DNA from: an uncultured Geobacter sp.
GTDB taxonomy: Bacteria > Desulfobacterota > Desulfuromonadia > Geobacterales > Geobacteraceae
DNA: 64,000 nucleotides
NCBI GenBank assembly: GCA_903925075.1
Contig: CAIYDQ010000005.1
Coordinates: forward strand, 1 to 64,000
Direction: 5' to 3'
Every line of letters starts with the position of its first letter. Position 1 is the stretch's first letter. Below, in pieces: positions 41,335-50,440 of the stretch. Both the position numbers and the translations under genes were made by a program. The notes under the pieces were generated by a model that had not been told where the DNA came from, made no database searches, and saw nothing but the letters and a program-made list of their open reading frames with translations.

Positions 41335-42465
41335 ATGACACAACAGCAGTTTTTCGCCACCACCGCCAAGGGCGTGGAAGAGGTCCTGGCCGCCGAGCTC
41401 ACCAGGCTCGGCGCGGAGGGGGTGGTCGTCGAAAGCGGCGGGGCGCGCTTTAGCGGCGGCTTGGAGGCGGCTTACCGGGCCAACCTCTGGCTGCGCACCG
41501 CCAGCCGGGTGCTGATGCCGCTGGCGGAGTTCGCCTGCGAGACCCCGGAACAGCTCTACCAGGGGGTGCGCGCCATCGGCTGGACCGGCCACCTGACCCC
41601 GGCCATGACGCTCGCCGTCGACTGCAACCTGCGGGACTCGGCGCTCACCCACTCGGGGTTCGTGGCCCTGAAGGCCAAGGACGCCATCGTGGACGATCTG
41701 CGGGACGCCTTGGGAAGCCGCCCCAACGTGGACAGCAAGGATCCGGACCTGAGGATCAACGTCAGGCTCTTCAGGAATCGTTGCACGGTGAGCCTCGACT
41801 GCTCCGGCGCCCCTTTGGACCGGCGCGGCTATCGATTGGACAGGCACGAGGCGCCGCTCAAGGAGAACCTGGCTGCGGCGCTGATCGAGCTTTCCGGCTG
41901 GGACGGCGCCACGCCGCTTATCGACCCGATGTGCGGCACCGGCACCATCGCCATCGAGGGCGCGCTGAAGGCGCTGCGCATCCCTCCCGGACTCTTGCGC
42001 GCCGGCTTCGGCTTCCAGCGCTGGCTCGGGTTCGACCGCGAGCTTTGGAGCCGTCTGGTCGAGGAGGCGCGCCAGGGGATGCTGGCCGCCTTGCCGGCGC
42101 CGGTGCTGGGCTCCGACCTCTCGCACTCGGCCGTCGCCATGGCCAACGAGAACGCCCGCCGCGCCGGGGTCGGCGACTTCATCAGCCTAGGGCGCTCGCC
42201 GATCGCCGAGTTGTCGCCGCCGCCCGGCCCGGGGACGCTGATCTTCAACCCTCCCTACGGCATGCGGCTGGGCGAGGAGGAGGCGCTGAAGCCGCTGTAC
42301 AAGGAGATCGGCGACACCTTGAAGCAGCGCTGCAAGGGATACACTGCCTATCTATTCACCGGCAACCCGGCGCTGGCCAAATGCGTCGGCCTGAAGGCGT
42401 CCAGGAGGATCGTCCTCTACAACGGCCCGATCGAGTGTCGGTTGCTCAAGTACGAGATGTATTAG
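41335..42465 (+). CDS. THUMP-domain class I SAM-dependent RNA methyltransferase (RlmL-like)
   Basis: FFATTAKGVEEVLAAELTRLGAEGVVVESGGARF..., DPMCGTGTIAIEGAL, LIFNPPYGMRLG. Confidence 0.93.
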   Translation: MTQQQFFATTAKGVEEVLAAELTRLGAEGVVVESGGARFSGGLEAAYRANLWLRTASRVLMPLAEFACETPEQLYQGVRAIGWTGHLTPAMTLAVDCNLRDSALTHSGFVALKAKDAIVDDLRDALGSRPNVDSKDPDLRINVRLFRNRCTVSLDCSGAPLDRRGYRLDRHEAPLKENLAAALIELSGWDGATPLIDPMCGTGTIAIEGALKALRIPPGLLRAGFGFQRWLGFDRELWSRLVEEARQGMLAALPAPVLGSDLSHSAVAMANENARRAGVGDFISLGRSPIAELSPPPGPGTLIFNPPYGMRLGEEEALKPLYKEIGDTLKQRCKGYTAYLFTGNPALAKCVGLKASRRIVLYNGPIECRLLKYEMY

Positions 42466-42501
42466 AGCGGTCGCGGCGGCGAGGTCATTAAAATTTCGAG
42501 C

Positions 42502-42530
42502 TTGACACTCTAATTCATTTAACCTATAGT
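42502..42530 (+). promoter_or_regulatory. consensus sigma70 promoter for the tRNA gene, TTGACA-N17-TATAGT
   Basis: Perfect -35, 17-nt spacer, strong -10, ending 15 nt before the tRNA. Confidence 0.88.
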
Positions 42531-42545
42531 TAAATTTCGCTTTTC

Positions 42546-42622
42546 GGGCCTATAGCTCAGTTGGCTAGAGCTACCGGCTCATAACCGGTCGGTCCCAGGT
42601 TCGAGTCCTGGTGGGCCCACCA
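42546..42622 (+). tRNA. tRNA with CAU anticodon, probably tRNA-Ile2 (lysidine-modified) rather than tRNA-Met
   Basis: GGGCCTATAGCTCAGTTGGCTAGAGCTACCGGCTCATAACCGGTCGGTCCCAGGTTCGAGTCCTGGTGGGCCCACCA folds as a cloverleaf with encoded CCA. Confidence 0.93.
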
Positions 42623-42693
42623 CCTACAATTAGGATGATGTGGGGATGCCCTTAAAGCACCTGATCAGACGAGAAAATACACGTAAAGTGGGG

Positions 42694-42733
42694 AAAAAGA
42701 GTGCACACCAAGCGGTTGCACTCTTTTTCTTTT
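42694..42733 (+). terminator. intrinsic terminator of the tRNA unit
   Basis: AAAAAGAGTGCA-CACCAAGCGGT-TGCACTCTTTTTCTTTT, 12-bp perfect stem. Confidence 0.88.
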
Positions 42734-42740
42734 GTGTGCG

Positions 42741-43859
42741 ATGATTACTCCTAGAGTTTCCGATATAGTTGGAATTACTAACAAAATTGCTCCGGCAGAG
42801 CTTGCTGAATCCTGGGATAACGTGGGGCTTCAGCTGGGGGATCCGGCCGGCCAGGTCTCCCGGATCATGGTGGCGCTCGATCCCGGCGGCGACGCCGTAC
42901 AGGCCGCCGTCGAGACCGGCTGCCAGTTGCTGGTCACCCATCATCCCTTCATCTTTTCCCCGCTCAAGAAGATCTCCGCGGCCGACGAAACCGGCCGGCT
43001 GGCCATAAAAGCCCTGAAGAACGACCTCTCGATCATCTCCCTGCACACCAATTACGACATCGCCCAGGGCGGCGTGAACGACCTGCTCGCCGCGCGGCTG
43101 GGGGTCGAGGGGGCGCTGCCGCTCAAGGTGACCGGCGGCGACGAGTACGTGAAGCTGGCGCTCTTCGTCCCGCACGGCTTCGAGGAGCGCTTGCTGCAGG
43201 CGCTTTCGCCCTTCATGGCGCCGATCGGCAGCTATCGGGACTGTTCCTTTCAGGGGGACGGCATCGGCAGGTTCACCCCGATGGCCGGCGCCAACCCTTT
43301 CGTGGGAGAGGTAGGCCTCGGGCATCAGGAAAAAGAGAGCCGCCTGGAATTGCTGCTGCCAAAGGAAAGGATCTCGGGCGCGGTGGCGGCCATGAAGGGA
43401 GCGCATCCCTACGAGGAGCCGGCCTACGACCTTTACCCGGTGCTGAACCGGGGCGCGCTGCGCGGCCTGGGGAGGATCGGGCTGCTGGCGGAGGCGACCA
43501 GCGCCGGCGAGTTTGCGCGGACGGTCAAGGAGCGGCTGGCGGCGAGCGGAGTGCGCCTGGTGGGAGAGCCGGGGCGGCGGGTGAGGAAGGTGGCGCTTTG
43601 CGGAGGCTCCGGCGCTTCGCTGTTGCGCGAGGCGGCACGCAAGGGCGCTGATCTGCTGGTAACCGGGGACGTCAAGTATCACGAGGCGCGCGAGGCGGAG
43701 GCCTTGGGCGTGGCGGTACTCGATGCGGGGCACTTCGCCACCGAATGGCCGATGGTGCAGGGATTGGCGAGCGCGCTCAGGCGCGCGCTGGAAGCAAAGA
43801 GGTTCGAAACGGAGGTTGTGGAGTTCCAGGGAGAGCGGGAGCCTTTCAGTTTTTGGTAA
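42741..43859 (+). CDS. Nif3-like dinuclear metal center protein
   Basis: MITPRVSDIVGITNKIAPAELAESWDNVGLQLGDP..., LVTHHPFIFSPLKKI, HTNYDIAQGGVND. Confidence 0.93.
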   Translation: MITPRVSDIVGITNKIAPAELAESWDNVGLQLGDPAGQVSRIMVALDPGGDAVQAAVETGCQLLVTHHPFIFSPLKKISAADETGRLAIKALKNDLSIISLHTNYDIAQGGVNDLLAARLGVEGALPLKVTGGDEYVKLALFVPHGFEERLLQALSPFMAPIGSYRDCSFQGDGIGRFTPMAGANPFVGEVGLGHQEKESRLELLLPKERISGAVAAMKGAHPYEEPAYDLYPVLNRGALRGLGRIGLLAEATSAGEFARTVKERLAASGVRLVGEPGRRVRKVALCGGSGASLLREAARKGADLLVTGDVKYHEAREAEALGVAVLDAGHFATEWPMVQGLASALRRALEAKRFETEVVEFQGEREPFSFW

Positions 43860-43910
43860 GGGGCTTTTCGCTTTTAAGGTTCATAAAAAAAAGCGTTGGG
43901 GAGGCGGATT

Positions 43911-44630
43911 TTGCGTAACAACTTGAGGGCGTTATACGAGTTGCAGGAGATCGACCTGCGGATTGACGGTCTGGATGTCGAGAGGGGGCAGTTGCTTGCC
44001 GAAGCCCAGGCCCTGGAGGCGAAGCTTGTCGAGGCGCGGGAGAAGATTTCCTCCCGCCGCGAGGAGGCGCAGGCTCTGGAGGCGGAGAAGACCGGGCTTG
44101 AGGCGAGTCTTGCCGGCGAGAGCGAGAATATCGTCAGGTCGGAGTCCCACCTGAAGGAGATCAAGACGCAGAAGGAATACCAGGCGGTATCCAAGGAGAT
44201 CACCGGCGCCAAGAAGTTGATCGCGGAACTGGAAGACCAGATCCTGCAAAAGATCAACACGCTGGAGGAGATCTCCGGCGACGTCGCCAAGAAGGAAGCC
44301 GATCTCTCCGAGCTGGTAGAAAACATAGCGCTGCAGCAGGCCGAGGTGCAGCGCAAGGTGGAGAATCTGGAAGGCGGCATCGCCGCCGACGTCACCACCC
44401 GCGAGCAGACCATCAAGGGGCTTCCCGCCTCGGTGCTGAAGCGATACGCCCGGCTGCGCGAGCAGCGCCGGGGCGTGGCGGTGGTCGAGGCGAAGGAAGG
44501 GAACTGCATGGGGTGCAACATGCATCTCCCCCCGCAGCTCTACAACACGCTGTTTCGCGCCGACGACGTGATCACCTGCCCGCACTGCCAGCGTATCCTG
44601 GTCATGCGGCAGGAGCTCGAAGCGAAATAG
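43911..44630 (+). CDS. C4-type zinc ribbon domain protein (coiled coil plus zinc ribbon)
   Basis: LRNNLRALYELQEIDLRIDGL..., C-terminal CMGCNMHLPPQLYN...CPHCQR; likely TTG start behind GGAGG. Confidence 0.9.
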   Translation: MRNNLRALYELQEIDLRIDGLDVERGQLLAEAQALEAKLVEAREKISSRREEAQALEAEKTGLEASLAGESENIVRSESHLKEIKTQKEYQAVSKEITGAKKLIAELEDQILQKINTLEEISGDVAKKEADLSELVENIALQQAEVQRKVENLEGGIAADVTTREQTIKGLPASVLKRYARLREQRRGVAVVEAKEGNCMGCNMHLPPQLYNTLFRADDVITCPHCQRILVMRQELEAK

Positions 44631-44646
44631 CGAAACAGTAGCATCA

Positions 44647-44684
44647 GTCGGATCGGCCCGATCGGTCGGATCGGTCGGATCGAT
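44647..44684. repeat. GATCGG-type short tandem/palindromic repeat upstream of rnpB
   Basis: TCGGATCGGCCCGATCGGTCGGATCGGTCGGATCGAT. Confidence 0.75.
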
Positions 44685-44694
44685 TTTTACCAGT

Positions 44695-45097
44695 TTGGCT
44701 GAAGCAGACCAGATGGCCGCCGCCCGCAAGGGGGGAGGAAAGTCCGGGCTCCACAGGGCATGGTGCTGGATAACGTCCAGCGGGGGCAACCCCAGGGAAA
44801 GTGCCACAGAGAGAAGTCCGCCCGCCGAAGCTGCCGAGCGCAGCGAGGCCTCAAGCGAAGGCGGGTAAGGGTGAAAGGGTGAGGTAAGAGCTCACCGGGT
44901 CCGACGGTGACGCCGGATGCCAGGTAAACCCCACCAGGAGCAAGACCAAATAGGGAAGCGTTAAGGACGGCCCGTCCGTGCTTCCGGGTTGGTTGCTTGA
45001 GGGCGTCGGTAACGGCGCTCCTAGATGAATGACCATCGCCCGCCTCCGGGTAACCGGCGGCGGGAACAGAACCCGGCTTACGGGCTGCTTCGGCCAA
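44695..45097 (+). ncRNA. rnpB: RNase P RNA, bacterial class A type
   Basis: GGAGGAAAGTCCGGGCTCCA near the 5' end, ACAGAACCCGGCTTA near the 3' end; P1 arms TTGGCTGAAGCAG / CTGCTTCGGCCAA. Confidence 0.96.
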
Positions 45098-45104
45098 TTT
45101 TTAC

Positions 45105-45596
45105 ATGAGCTTTGAGAAACAATGGCAGGACGGGGTGCAGGAGGTTTCCGGCGCGTTTGGCGCGCTTTCGGAGTCGGACCTGCAGAGGCTGCGCGCGCGT
45201 TGCGACCTGCTGATGGAGCGAAAGCGGGCTCTGCAGGCGCTGACGGCGCGGCTCGATCCCGCCACGCACTGCGCCGGCTGCGGCGGCGCCTGCTGCGTGG
45301 CCGGCAAGTACCATTTCGCCCGGGTCGACCTCCTGGTCTACCTGGCGGCCGGCCAGCCGCTCTTCGCCCCGCTCTTCGACAACGGTCTTTGCCCCTATCT
45401 GGGCGAAAGCGGTTGCCTGATGGCGCCGGCGTTTCGGCCTTTCAATTGCATCACCTTCAATTGCGAGCTGATCGAGGACCTGCTTGACGATGAGGAGGTC
45501 GCCCGCTTCTATCGTTTGGAGCGCGAGCTCAGGCGCAACTACGGGGAGATCCGCTCCCTTTTCCCCGGCGGCTCGATGGACCGGGCGCTGCTCTAG
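45105..45596 (+). CDS. YkgJ-family Cys cluster protein
   Basis: CAGCGGACCVAGKYHFARVDL...CPYLGESGCLMAPAFRPFNC. Confidence 0.88.
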   Translation: MSFEKQWQDGVQEVSGAFGALSESDLQRLRARCDLLMERKRALQALTARLDPATHCAGCGGACCVAGKYHFARVDLLVYLAAGQPLFAPLFDNGLCPYLGESGCLMAPAFRPFNCITFNCELIEDLLDDEEVARFYRLERELRRNYGEIRSLFPGGSMDRALL

Positions 45597-45637
45597 CACC
45601 CGGAAGCAAGCCGCAACTGACCGGAGGTAATCGAACC

Positions 45638-45967
45638 ATGGCCACCATACACGATCTCGTGCTCGCCCACATCGACAACAAGCCCGCCTTCTACGCCAGG
45701 ATCGAAGAGATCATGCCGGACGTGAAGGCCGGCTGGTGGAAGGTGAAACTCCTGGTGCTCACCGTTCCGCTGCAGACCTACACCTGGATCCTCGACGACA
45801 GCCAGGTGAACGGCGCTCCCTTCACCATGGGCGATACCCCCATCATGCTGGAGAAGGTGGTCTCGCCCGAGCCGCCGCTGAAGCCGCTCAGCTCGGTCGG
45901 CAAGGGGAGCAAGGCCTCCCGCAAGGGCGGGAACGTCGTTTCCCTGTTCGACAGAAAAAAACCGTAA
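45638..45967 (+). CDS. conserved-looking hypothetical protein
   Basis: 109 aa ORF with SD GGAGG upstream of ATG; no family recognised. Confidence 0.7.
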   Translation: MATIHDLVLAHIDNKPAFYARIEEIMPDVKAGWWKVKLLVLTVPLQTYTWILDDSQVNGAPFTMGDTPIMLEKVVSPEPPLKPLSSVGKGSKASRKGGNVVSLFDRKKP

Positions 45968-46094
45968 GACCGCACGCCGGCAGCCGCAGTTGCTGCCGGG
46001 CCTCGCGCGTTTCGCCTTGAAGATCAGCCGGTCTTGAGCGCCGAAACGCCGGGCCGCCCGCCTCGAAAAAATCCCCGCCGCCCCGGCGCCGCTT

Positions 46095-46182
46095 CCCGCT
46101 TCTACCACCGTCGTTTCCCGCTTTGACCACCGCCGCTGCACGCTTCGACCGCCGCCGCTGCACGCTTCGACCGCGGCAACGC
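46095..46182. repeat. 22-bp tandem repeat, about 4 degenerate units
   Basis: CCCGCTTCTACCACCGTCGTTT / CCCGCTTTGACCACCGCCGCTG / CACGCTTCGACCGCCGCCGCTG / CACGCTTCGACCGCGGCAACGC. Confidence 0.85.
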
Positions 46183-46249
46183 TCCCGATTCGCCGCCCCT
46201 TCGCACCCCCCCGCTCGGCACTACCGCCGTCAAGTGAAGCGTTCACTGA

Positions 46250-46371
46250 GAGCTCCCCCTCCCCTTGCGGAAGGGGGCTGGGGGGTGGGGGAAGGCTCCA
46301 CGTCCTCAAAGGTGGGCAATTCCCCCACCTCCTGCACCCCTCCCGCAAGGGGAGGAGGAGCTGAATTAGTG
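46250..46371 (-). repeat. interspersed GC-rich intergenic repeat, copy B (inverted relative to copy A)
   Basis: Reverse complement GCGGGAGGGGTGCAGGAGGTGGGGGAATTGCCCACCTTTGAGGACGTGGAGCCTTCCCCCACCCCCCAGCCCCCTTCCGC aligns with 41096-41200. Confidence 0.8.
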
Positions 46372-46588
46372 TCGTGATTCCCTTAACTTAACGGCCGTGA
46401 GGCCGAAGGAAGGGAGGGCCTTCACGAGCTTTTGATCCTCTCCCCATCCCTCTCCCACCAAGGGAGTAGGGGCTTTTGATGCGCATCTCCCCTCATGGTG
46501 ACCGGGCGCCGTTTGGCACCCCCTCCCGTTCGCCGGTTAACTCCTTGGAAAAGCTCCAAAAAACTCGCTTTTTCGGGACAATTTTGCC

Positions 46589-46617
46589 TTGACATCACCG
46601 CTACCCTCCCGTATAGT
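46589..46617 (+). promoter_or_regulatory. dcw promoter TTGACA-N17-TATAGT
   Basis: Perfect -35 and strong -10 upstream of mraZ. Confidence 0.9.
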
Positions 46618-46628
46618 TCCAGCCCATT

Positions 46629-46663
46629 GTGGAATAAAGTGGTATAAAGTGGCAAGAAGTGCC
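46629..46663 (+). promoter_or_regulatory. MraZ-type operator: GTGG repeats with 10-bp period
   Basis: GTGGAATAAA-GTGGTATAAA-GTGGCAAGAA-GTGCC just upstream of mraZ. Confidence 0.85.
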
Positions 46664-46672
46664 GGAGCGGCC

Positions 46673-47155
46673 ATGTTTAGAGGGAAATTCGAGACGACTA
46701 TCGACGCCAAAGGGCGCACCAGCATACCCGCGAAATTCCGCGAGGTTCTGGTCGAAAGCTTCGGCGACGAGCGGTTTTTCCTCACCAAATCGAGCCCGGT
46801 TCGGCTGGGCGAGGGACGGGTCTGCTACGGTCTGGTCATCTATCCCTATCAGGATTTTTTGGCGCTGGAAGCGAAGCTCAAGGACGGCAACGGGCTGGGG
46901 TTGAGTCTGGCCGAGCTCGCCGCGGTGAGACGCACCGTGCTGGTGCCGGCCGTGGAGTGCGTGGCGGACAAACTCGGGCGCGTGCTGGTGCCCAGCGACT
47001 TGCGAAAAACCGCCCTCTTGGAGCGCGAGCTCCATTTCGTCGGCATGCAGAACAAGATCGACATCTACAGCAACGAGGTGTGGACCCGGGTCTGCGAGCA
47101 GGACGAGCAGAACTTCCCGGTCGATTCTCCGGCGCTGGCCGGACTGGGGCTGTAA
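46673..47155 (+). CDS. mraZ: division/cell wall cluster transcriptional regulator MraZ
   Basis: MFRGKFETTIDAKGRTSIPAKFREVLVESFGDERFFLT..., start of dcw. Confidence 0.97.
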   Translation: MFRGKFETTIDAKGRTSIPAKFREVLVESFGDERFFLTKSSPVRLGEGRVCYGLVIYPYQDFLALEAKLKDGNGLGLSLAELAAVRRTVLVPAVECVADKLGRVLVPSDLRKTALLERELHFVGMQNKIDIYSNEVWTRVCEQDEQNFPVDSPALAGLGL

Positions 47156-48097
47156 ATGGAAGATTTTCACCACATATCGGTAATGCCCGACGAGGTGCTG
47201 AGCGCGCTGTCGCCGCGCTCCGGCGGCGTCTACGTGGACGGCACCCTGGGAGGGGCGGGGCACGCGGGGCTGATTCTCGCCGCCAGCGCGCCGGACGGCA
47301 TGCTGATCGGCTTCGACCGGGACGCCGAGGCGATAGCGGTGGCCTCGCAGCGGCTGGCGCCCTTCGGCGACCGGGCGCGGCTCTTCCAAAGGAATTTCGC
47401 CAGCATCGCGGCCAGCTTGGCCGAGATCGGCGTCGAGGCCATCGACGGCTTCGTGCTCGATCTGGGGGTCTCCTCGCACCAGTTGGACCGCGAGGAGCGC
47501 GGCTTCAGCTTCATGCACGACGCGCCGCTCGACATGCGCATGGACCGCAGCGCCGGCCCGAGCGCCGCCGACCTGGTGAACACGCTGGCCGAGGAAGAGC
47601 TGTTCCGCATCATCTCGCAGTACGGCGAGGAGCGCTGGGCCAAGAGGATCGCCTCCTTCATCGCCGCGGCCAGGAAAGAGCGGCCGATCGAGACCACGCT
47701 GGCGCTGGTCGACCTGATCAAGGGGGCGATACCCAAGGCCAAGTGGGAGGAGCGGCTGCACCCGGCCACCCGGACCTTTCAGGCCCTGCGCATCGCCGTG
47801 AACGAGGAGTTGAAGAGCCTGGAGGACGGGCTGGCCGATCTGTTGCGGGTCTTGGCCAAAGGGGGGCGCGGCGCGGTGATCTCCTTTCACTCCCTGGAGG
47901 ACAGGATCGTCAAGGAGAGCTTCCGGGAGGCCGCCACCGGCTGCACCTGCCCCAAGGGGCTGCCGGGCTGCGTCTGCGGCCGGGTGCCGCAGTTCAAGGT
48001 GGTGACCAGAAAACCGCTGCGTGCCGGAGAAGAAGAAGTCGCCGCCAACCCGCGCTCGCGGAGCGCGCGGCTCAGGGTCGTGGAAAAGATCGTTTAG
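47156..48097 (+). CDS. rsmH: 16S rRNA (cytosine1402-N4)-methyltransferase
   Basis: [36 protein letters not shown]..., [18 protein letters not shown]. Confidence 0.97.
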   Translation: MEDFHHISVMPDEVLSALSPRSGGVYVDGTLGGAGHAGLILAASAPDGMLIGFDRDAEAIAVASQRLAPFGDRARLFQRNFASIAASLAEIGVEAIDGFVLDLGVSSHQLDREERGFSFMHDAPLDMRMDRSAGPSAADLVNTLAEEELFRIISQYGEERWAKRIASFIAAARKERPIETTLALVDLIKGAIPKAKWEERLHPATRTFQALRIAVNEELKSLEDGLADLLRVLAKGGRGAVISFHSLEDRIVKESFREAATGCTCPKGLPGCVCGRVPQFKVVTRKPLRAGEEEVAANPRSRSARLRVVEKIV

Positions 48098-48109
48098 GGA
48101 GGTTTCCTC

Positions 48110-48445
48110 ATGGGACATAGCAAAGTCGCTTACGGCAAAGTCGCCGCGCCGGCCAGACCGGGCGTGGTCGTCACGGAGAACTGGATCAACCTCCCCTATC
48201 TGGCGGCAGTCATGGTCATCTTGACGCTGCTCTCCATCTTCCATGTCTGGTCCCGGGCCGAGGTGATCGCCCTGAGCCTGGGGATCTCCGACTCCGCGCG
48301 CCTTGCCAAGGAGGAGCAGCAGGAGAACCAGCGCCTGAGGCTGGAGGTCGCCTCGCTGAAGACCCCCTCCAGGATCGAGCGGCTCGCCAAGGGGGAGTTG
48401 GGGATGGCGCTGCCGACGGACCAGCAGGTGGTTGTCGTTAAATGA
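48110..48445 (+). CDS. ftsL: cell division protein FtsL
   Basis: Small single-TM protein in the canonical rsmH-ftsL-ftsI position. Confidence 0.85.
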   Translation: MGHSKVAYGKVAAPARPGVVVTENWINLPYLAAVMVILTLLSIFHVWSRAEVIALSLGISDSARLAKEEQQENQRLRLEVASLKTPSRIERLAKGELGMALPTDQQVVVVK

Positions 48446-50418
48446 TGGAGAAGCCGGAAAAGGGGGCGAGGGGCCGGATGCGTACGGTGGCCCTGCTGTT
48501 CGTCTTTTTTTTCGTGGCTACCGCCGGGCGCGCCTTCTACCTGCAGGTGTTGCAGAAGGATCGCCTGGTGAAGCTCGCCGAGAAGCAGCATCAAAGGATC
48601 GTGCCGCTCACCCCGGGAAGGGGAGTGATCTACGACCGCAACTCCGCTCCGTTGGCGGTCTCCCTCGAGATGGATTCCTGCTACGCCGAGACCCGCAACC
48701 TGGAGAGCCTGCCGGACGCGGCCGCGAAGCTCGCCCCGCTCCTGGGGATGGGGCGCTCGGATCTGGAGATAAAGCTGCGCGCCAGCCGCAACTTCGTCTG
48801 GCTCTCCCGCTGCATGCCGCCGGAGCAGGCCGCTAAGATTCGCGCGCTCGAACTGGACGGGATCGGCTTCGTCAAGGAGAGCAAGCGCTATTATCCCAAT
48901 TCCGAGGTGGCGGCCCAGGTGGTCGGCTTCACCGGCATGGACCCGGGCGGCCTGGAAGGGGTGGAGAAGAAGTACGACTCGACCATCCTCGGCAACACCG
49001 GCTATCTGGTGACCGAGCGCGACGCCCTGGGGCGCGACATCAACCTGAAGAAGGGGAGCGAGGGGAAGAGCGGCTCCAAGGGGAGCAACGTCGTTCTCAC
49101 CCTGGACAAGAACGTGCAGTACATAGCGGAGAAGGAACTGGCCAAGGCGGTGGAGAAAAACCGCGCCAAGACCGGCATCGCCATCGTGATAGAGCCGGAC
49201 ACCGGTCGGGTGCTGGCCATGGCCGACTACCCCACCTTCAACCCCAACAGCTTCGCCAAGTACGGGGGGGCCGCCAAGAGAAACCGGGCCATCTCCGACA
49301 GCTTCGAGCCCGGCTCGACCTTCAAGATCTTCCTGGTCGCCACGGCGCTGGAAAACCGCGCCATCAGGGCCGGCGACAGCTTCAACTGCGAGAACGGCCG
49401 CTACAACATGAGCGGCAGGACCATCCACGATACCCACAGCTACGGTCTTTTGAACGTGCAGCAGATCCTCAAATACTCGAGCAACATCGGTGCCGCCAAG
49501 ATCGGCAGCCGCCTCGGGCCGGAGCGGCTCTACGCGGGGCTCGCCTCTTTCGGCTTCGGGGAGAAGAGCGACATCGACCTTCCCGGCGAGGCGTCGGGGC
49601 TCTTGCGCCAGCAGGCCAAATGGTACGGCATCGACCTGGCCACCATCTCCTTCGGGCAAGGGGTGACGGCGACGGCGCTGCAGATCACCAGCGCGGTGTC
49701 GGCGGTGGCCAACGGCGGCAACCTGATGAAGCCCTACCTGGTGGACCGCATCACCGACGACAACGGCGTGGTGCTCAAGCAGTTCGCGCCCCAGGTGAGA
49801 CGGCGGGTGATTTCGGCCGAGACGGCGAAGACGGTGTCGCGCCTTTTGGAGGGCGTGGTGGTCGAAGGGGGCACCGGCACCAACGCCGCGGTCGAGGGGT
49901 ACCGGGTGGCGGGGAAGACCGGCACGGCGCAGAAGGTCGATCCGGCCACCCGCGGCTATTCGGCGCGCAAGCGCACTGCCTCCTTTGTCGGCTTCGTGCC
50001 GCTGGAAAAGCCCCGGCTCGCCATCCTGGTGGTGATCGACGAGCCGGAGACCAGCCCCTACGGCGGGGTGGTGGCTGCGCCCGCCTTCAGCGCCATCGCC
50101 CAGCAGACGCTCTGCTATCTGAAGGTGCCGCAGGACTACAGCGTCAAGCGCGCGCCGGAGCCGGCCGGGAAAAAGAGCGCGCCCGAGGCCCGGCCGGAGC
50201 CGGACGCCGCCGAGGGGGGCGTGGTCGAAGGGAGCGAGGCGGGGAGCATGCCGAACTTCCGCGGCATGAGTATGCGCCAGGTGCTGAGGGTCATGGAAAA
50301 GAGGGGCCTGAACGTCAAATTGCAGGGAAGCGGCCGGGCGGTCACGCAAAACCCGCCGCCGGGGAGCCTGATCAACACCCAGGACCAGGTCTGGGTCAAG
50401 TTTGTACCGTCGGCCTGA
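48442..50418 (+). CDS. ftsI: penicillin-binding protein/FtsI with C-terminal PASTA domain
   Basis: Transpeptidase motifs (SFEPGSTFKIF, YSSN, KTGTAQK) and C-terminal MPNFRGMSMRQVLRVMEKRGLNVKLQGSG. Confidence 0.95.
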   Translation: MMEKPEKGARGRMRTVALLFVFFFVATAGRAFYLQVLQKDRLVKLAEKQHQRIVPLTPGRGVIYDRNSAPLAVSLEMDSCYAETRNLESLPDAAAKLAPLLGMGRSDLEIKLRASRNFVWLSRCMPPEQAAKIRALELDGIGFVKESKRYYPNSEVAAQVVGFTGMDPGGLEGVEKKYDSTILGNTGYLVTERDALGRDINLKKGSEGKSGSKGSNVVLTLDKNVQYIAEKELAKAVEKNRAKTGIAIVIEPDTGRVLAMADYPTFNPNSFAKYGGAAKRNRAISDSFEPGSTFKIFLVATALENRAIRAGDSFNCENGRYNMSGRTIHDTHSYGLLNVQQILKYSSNIGAAKIGSRLGPERLYAGLASFGFGEKSDIDLPGEASGLLRQQAKWYGIDLATISFGQGVTATALQITSAVSAVANGGNLMKPYLVDRITDDNGVVLKQFAPQVRRRVISAETAKTVSRLLEGVVVEGGTGTNAAVEGYRVAGKTGTAQKVDPATRGYSARKRTASFVGFVPLEKPRLAILVVIDEPETSPYGGVVAAPAFSAIAQQTLCYLKVPQDYSVKRAPEPAGKKSAPEARPEPDAAEGGVVEGSEAGSMPNFRGMSMRQVLRVMEKRGLNVKLQGSGRAVTQNPPPGSLINTQDQVWVKFVPSA

Positions 50419-50440
50419 CGATGGCCGCCAGGGAGGGAGC

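Noticed and set aside
46095-46371. CRISPR array
   Set aside because: Tandem units are contiguous and degenerate with no unique spacers, and the GC-rich repeat is a two-copy interspersed element; no cas genes.
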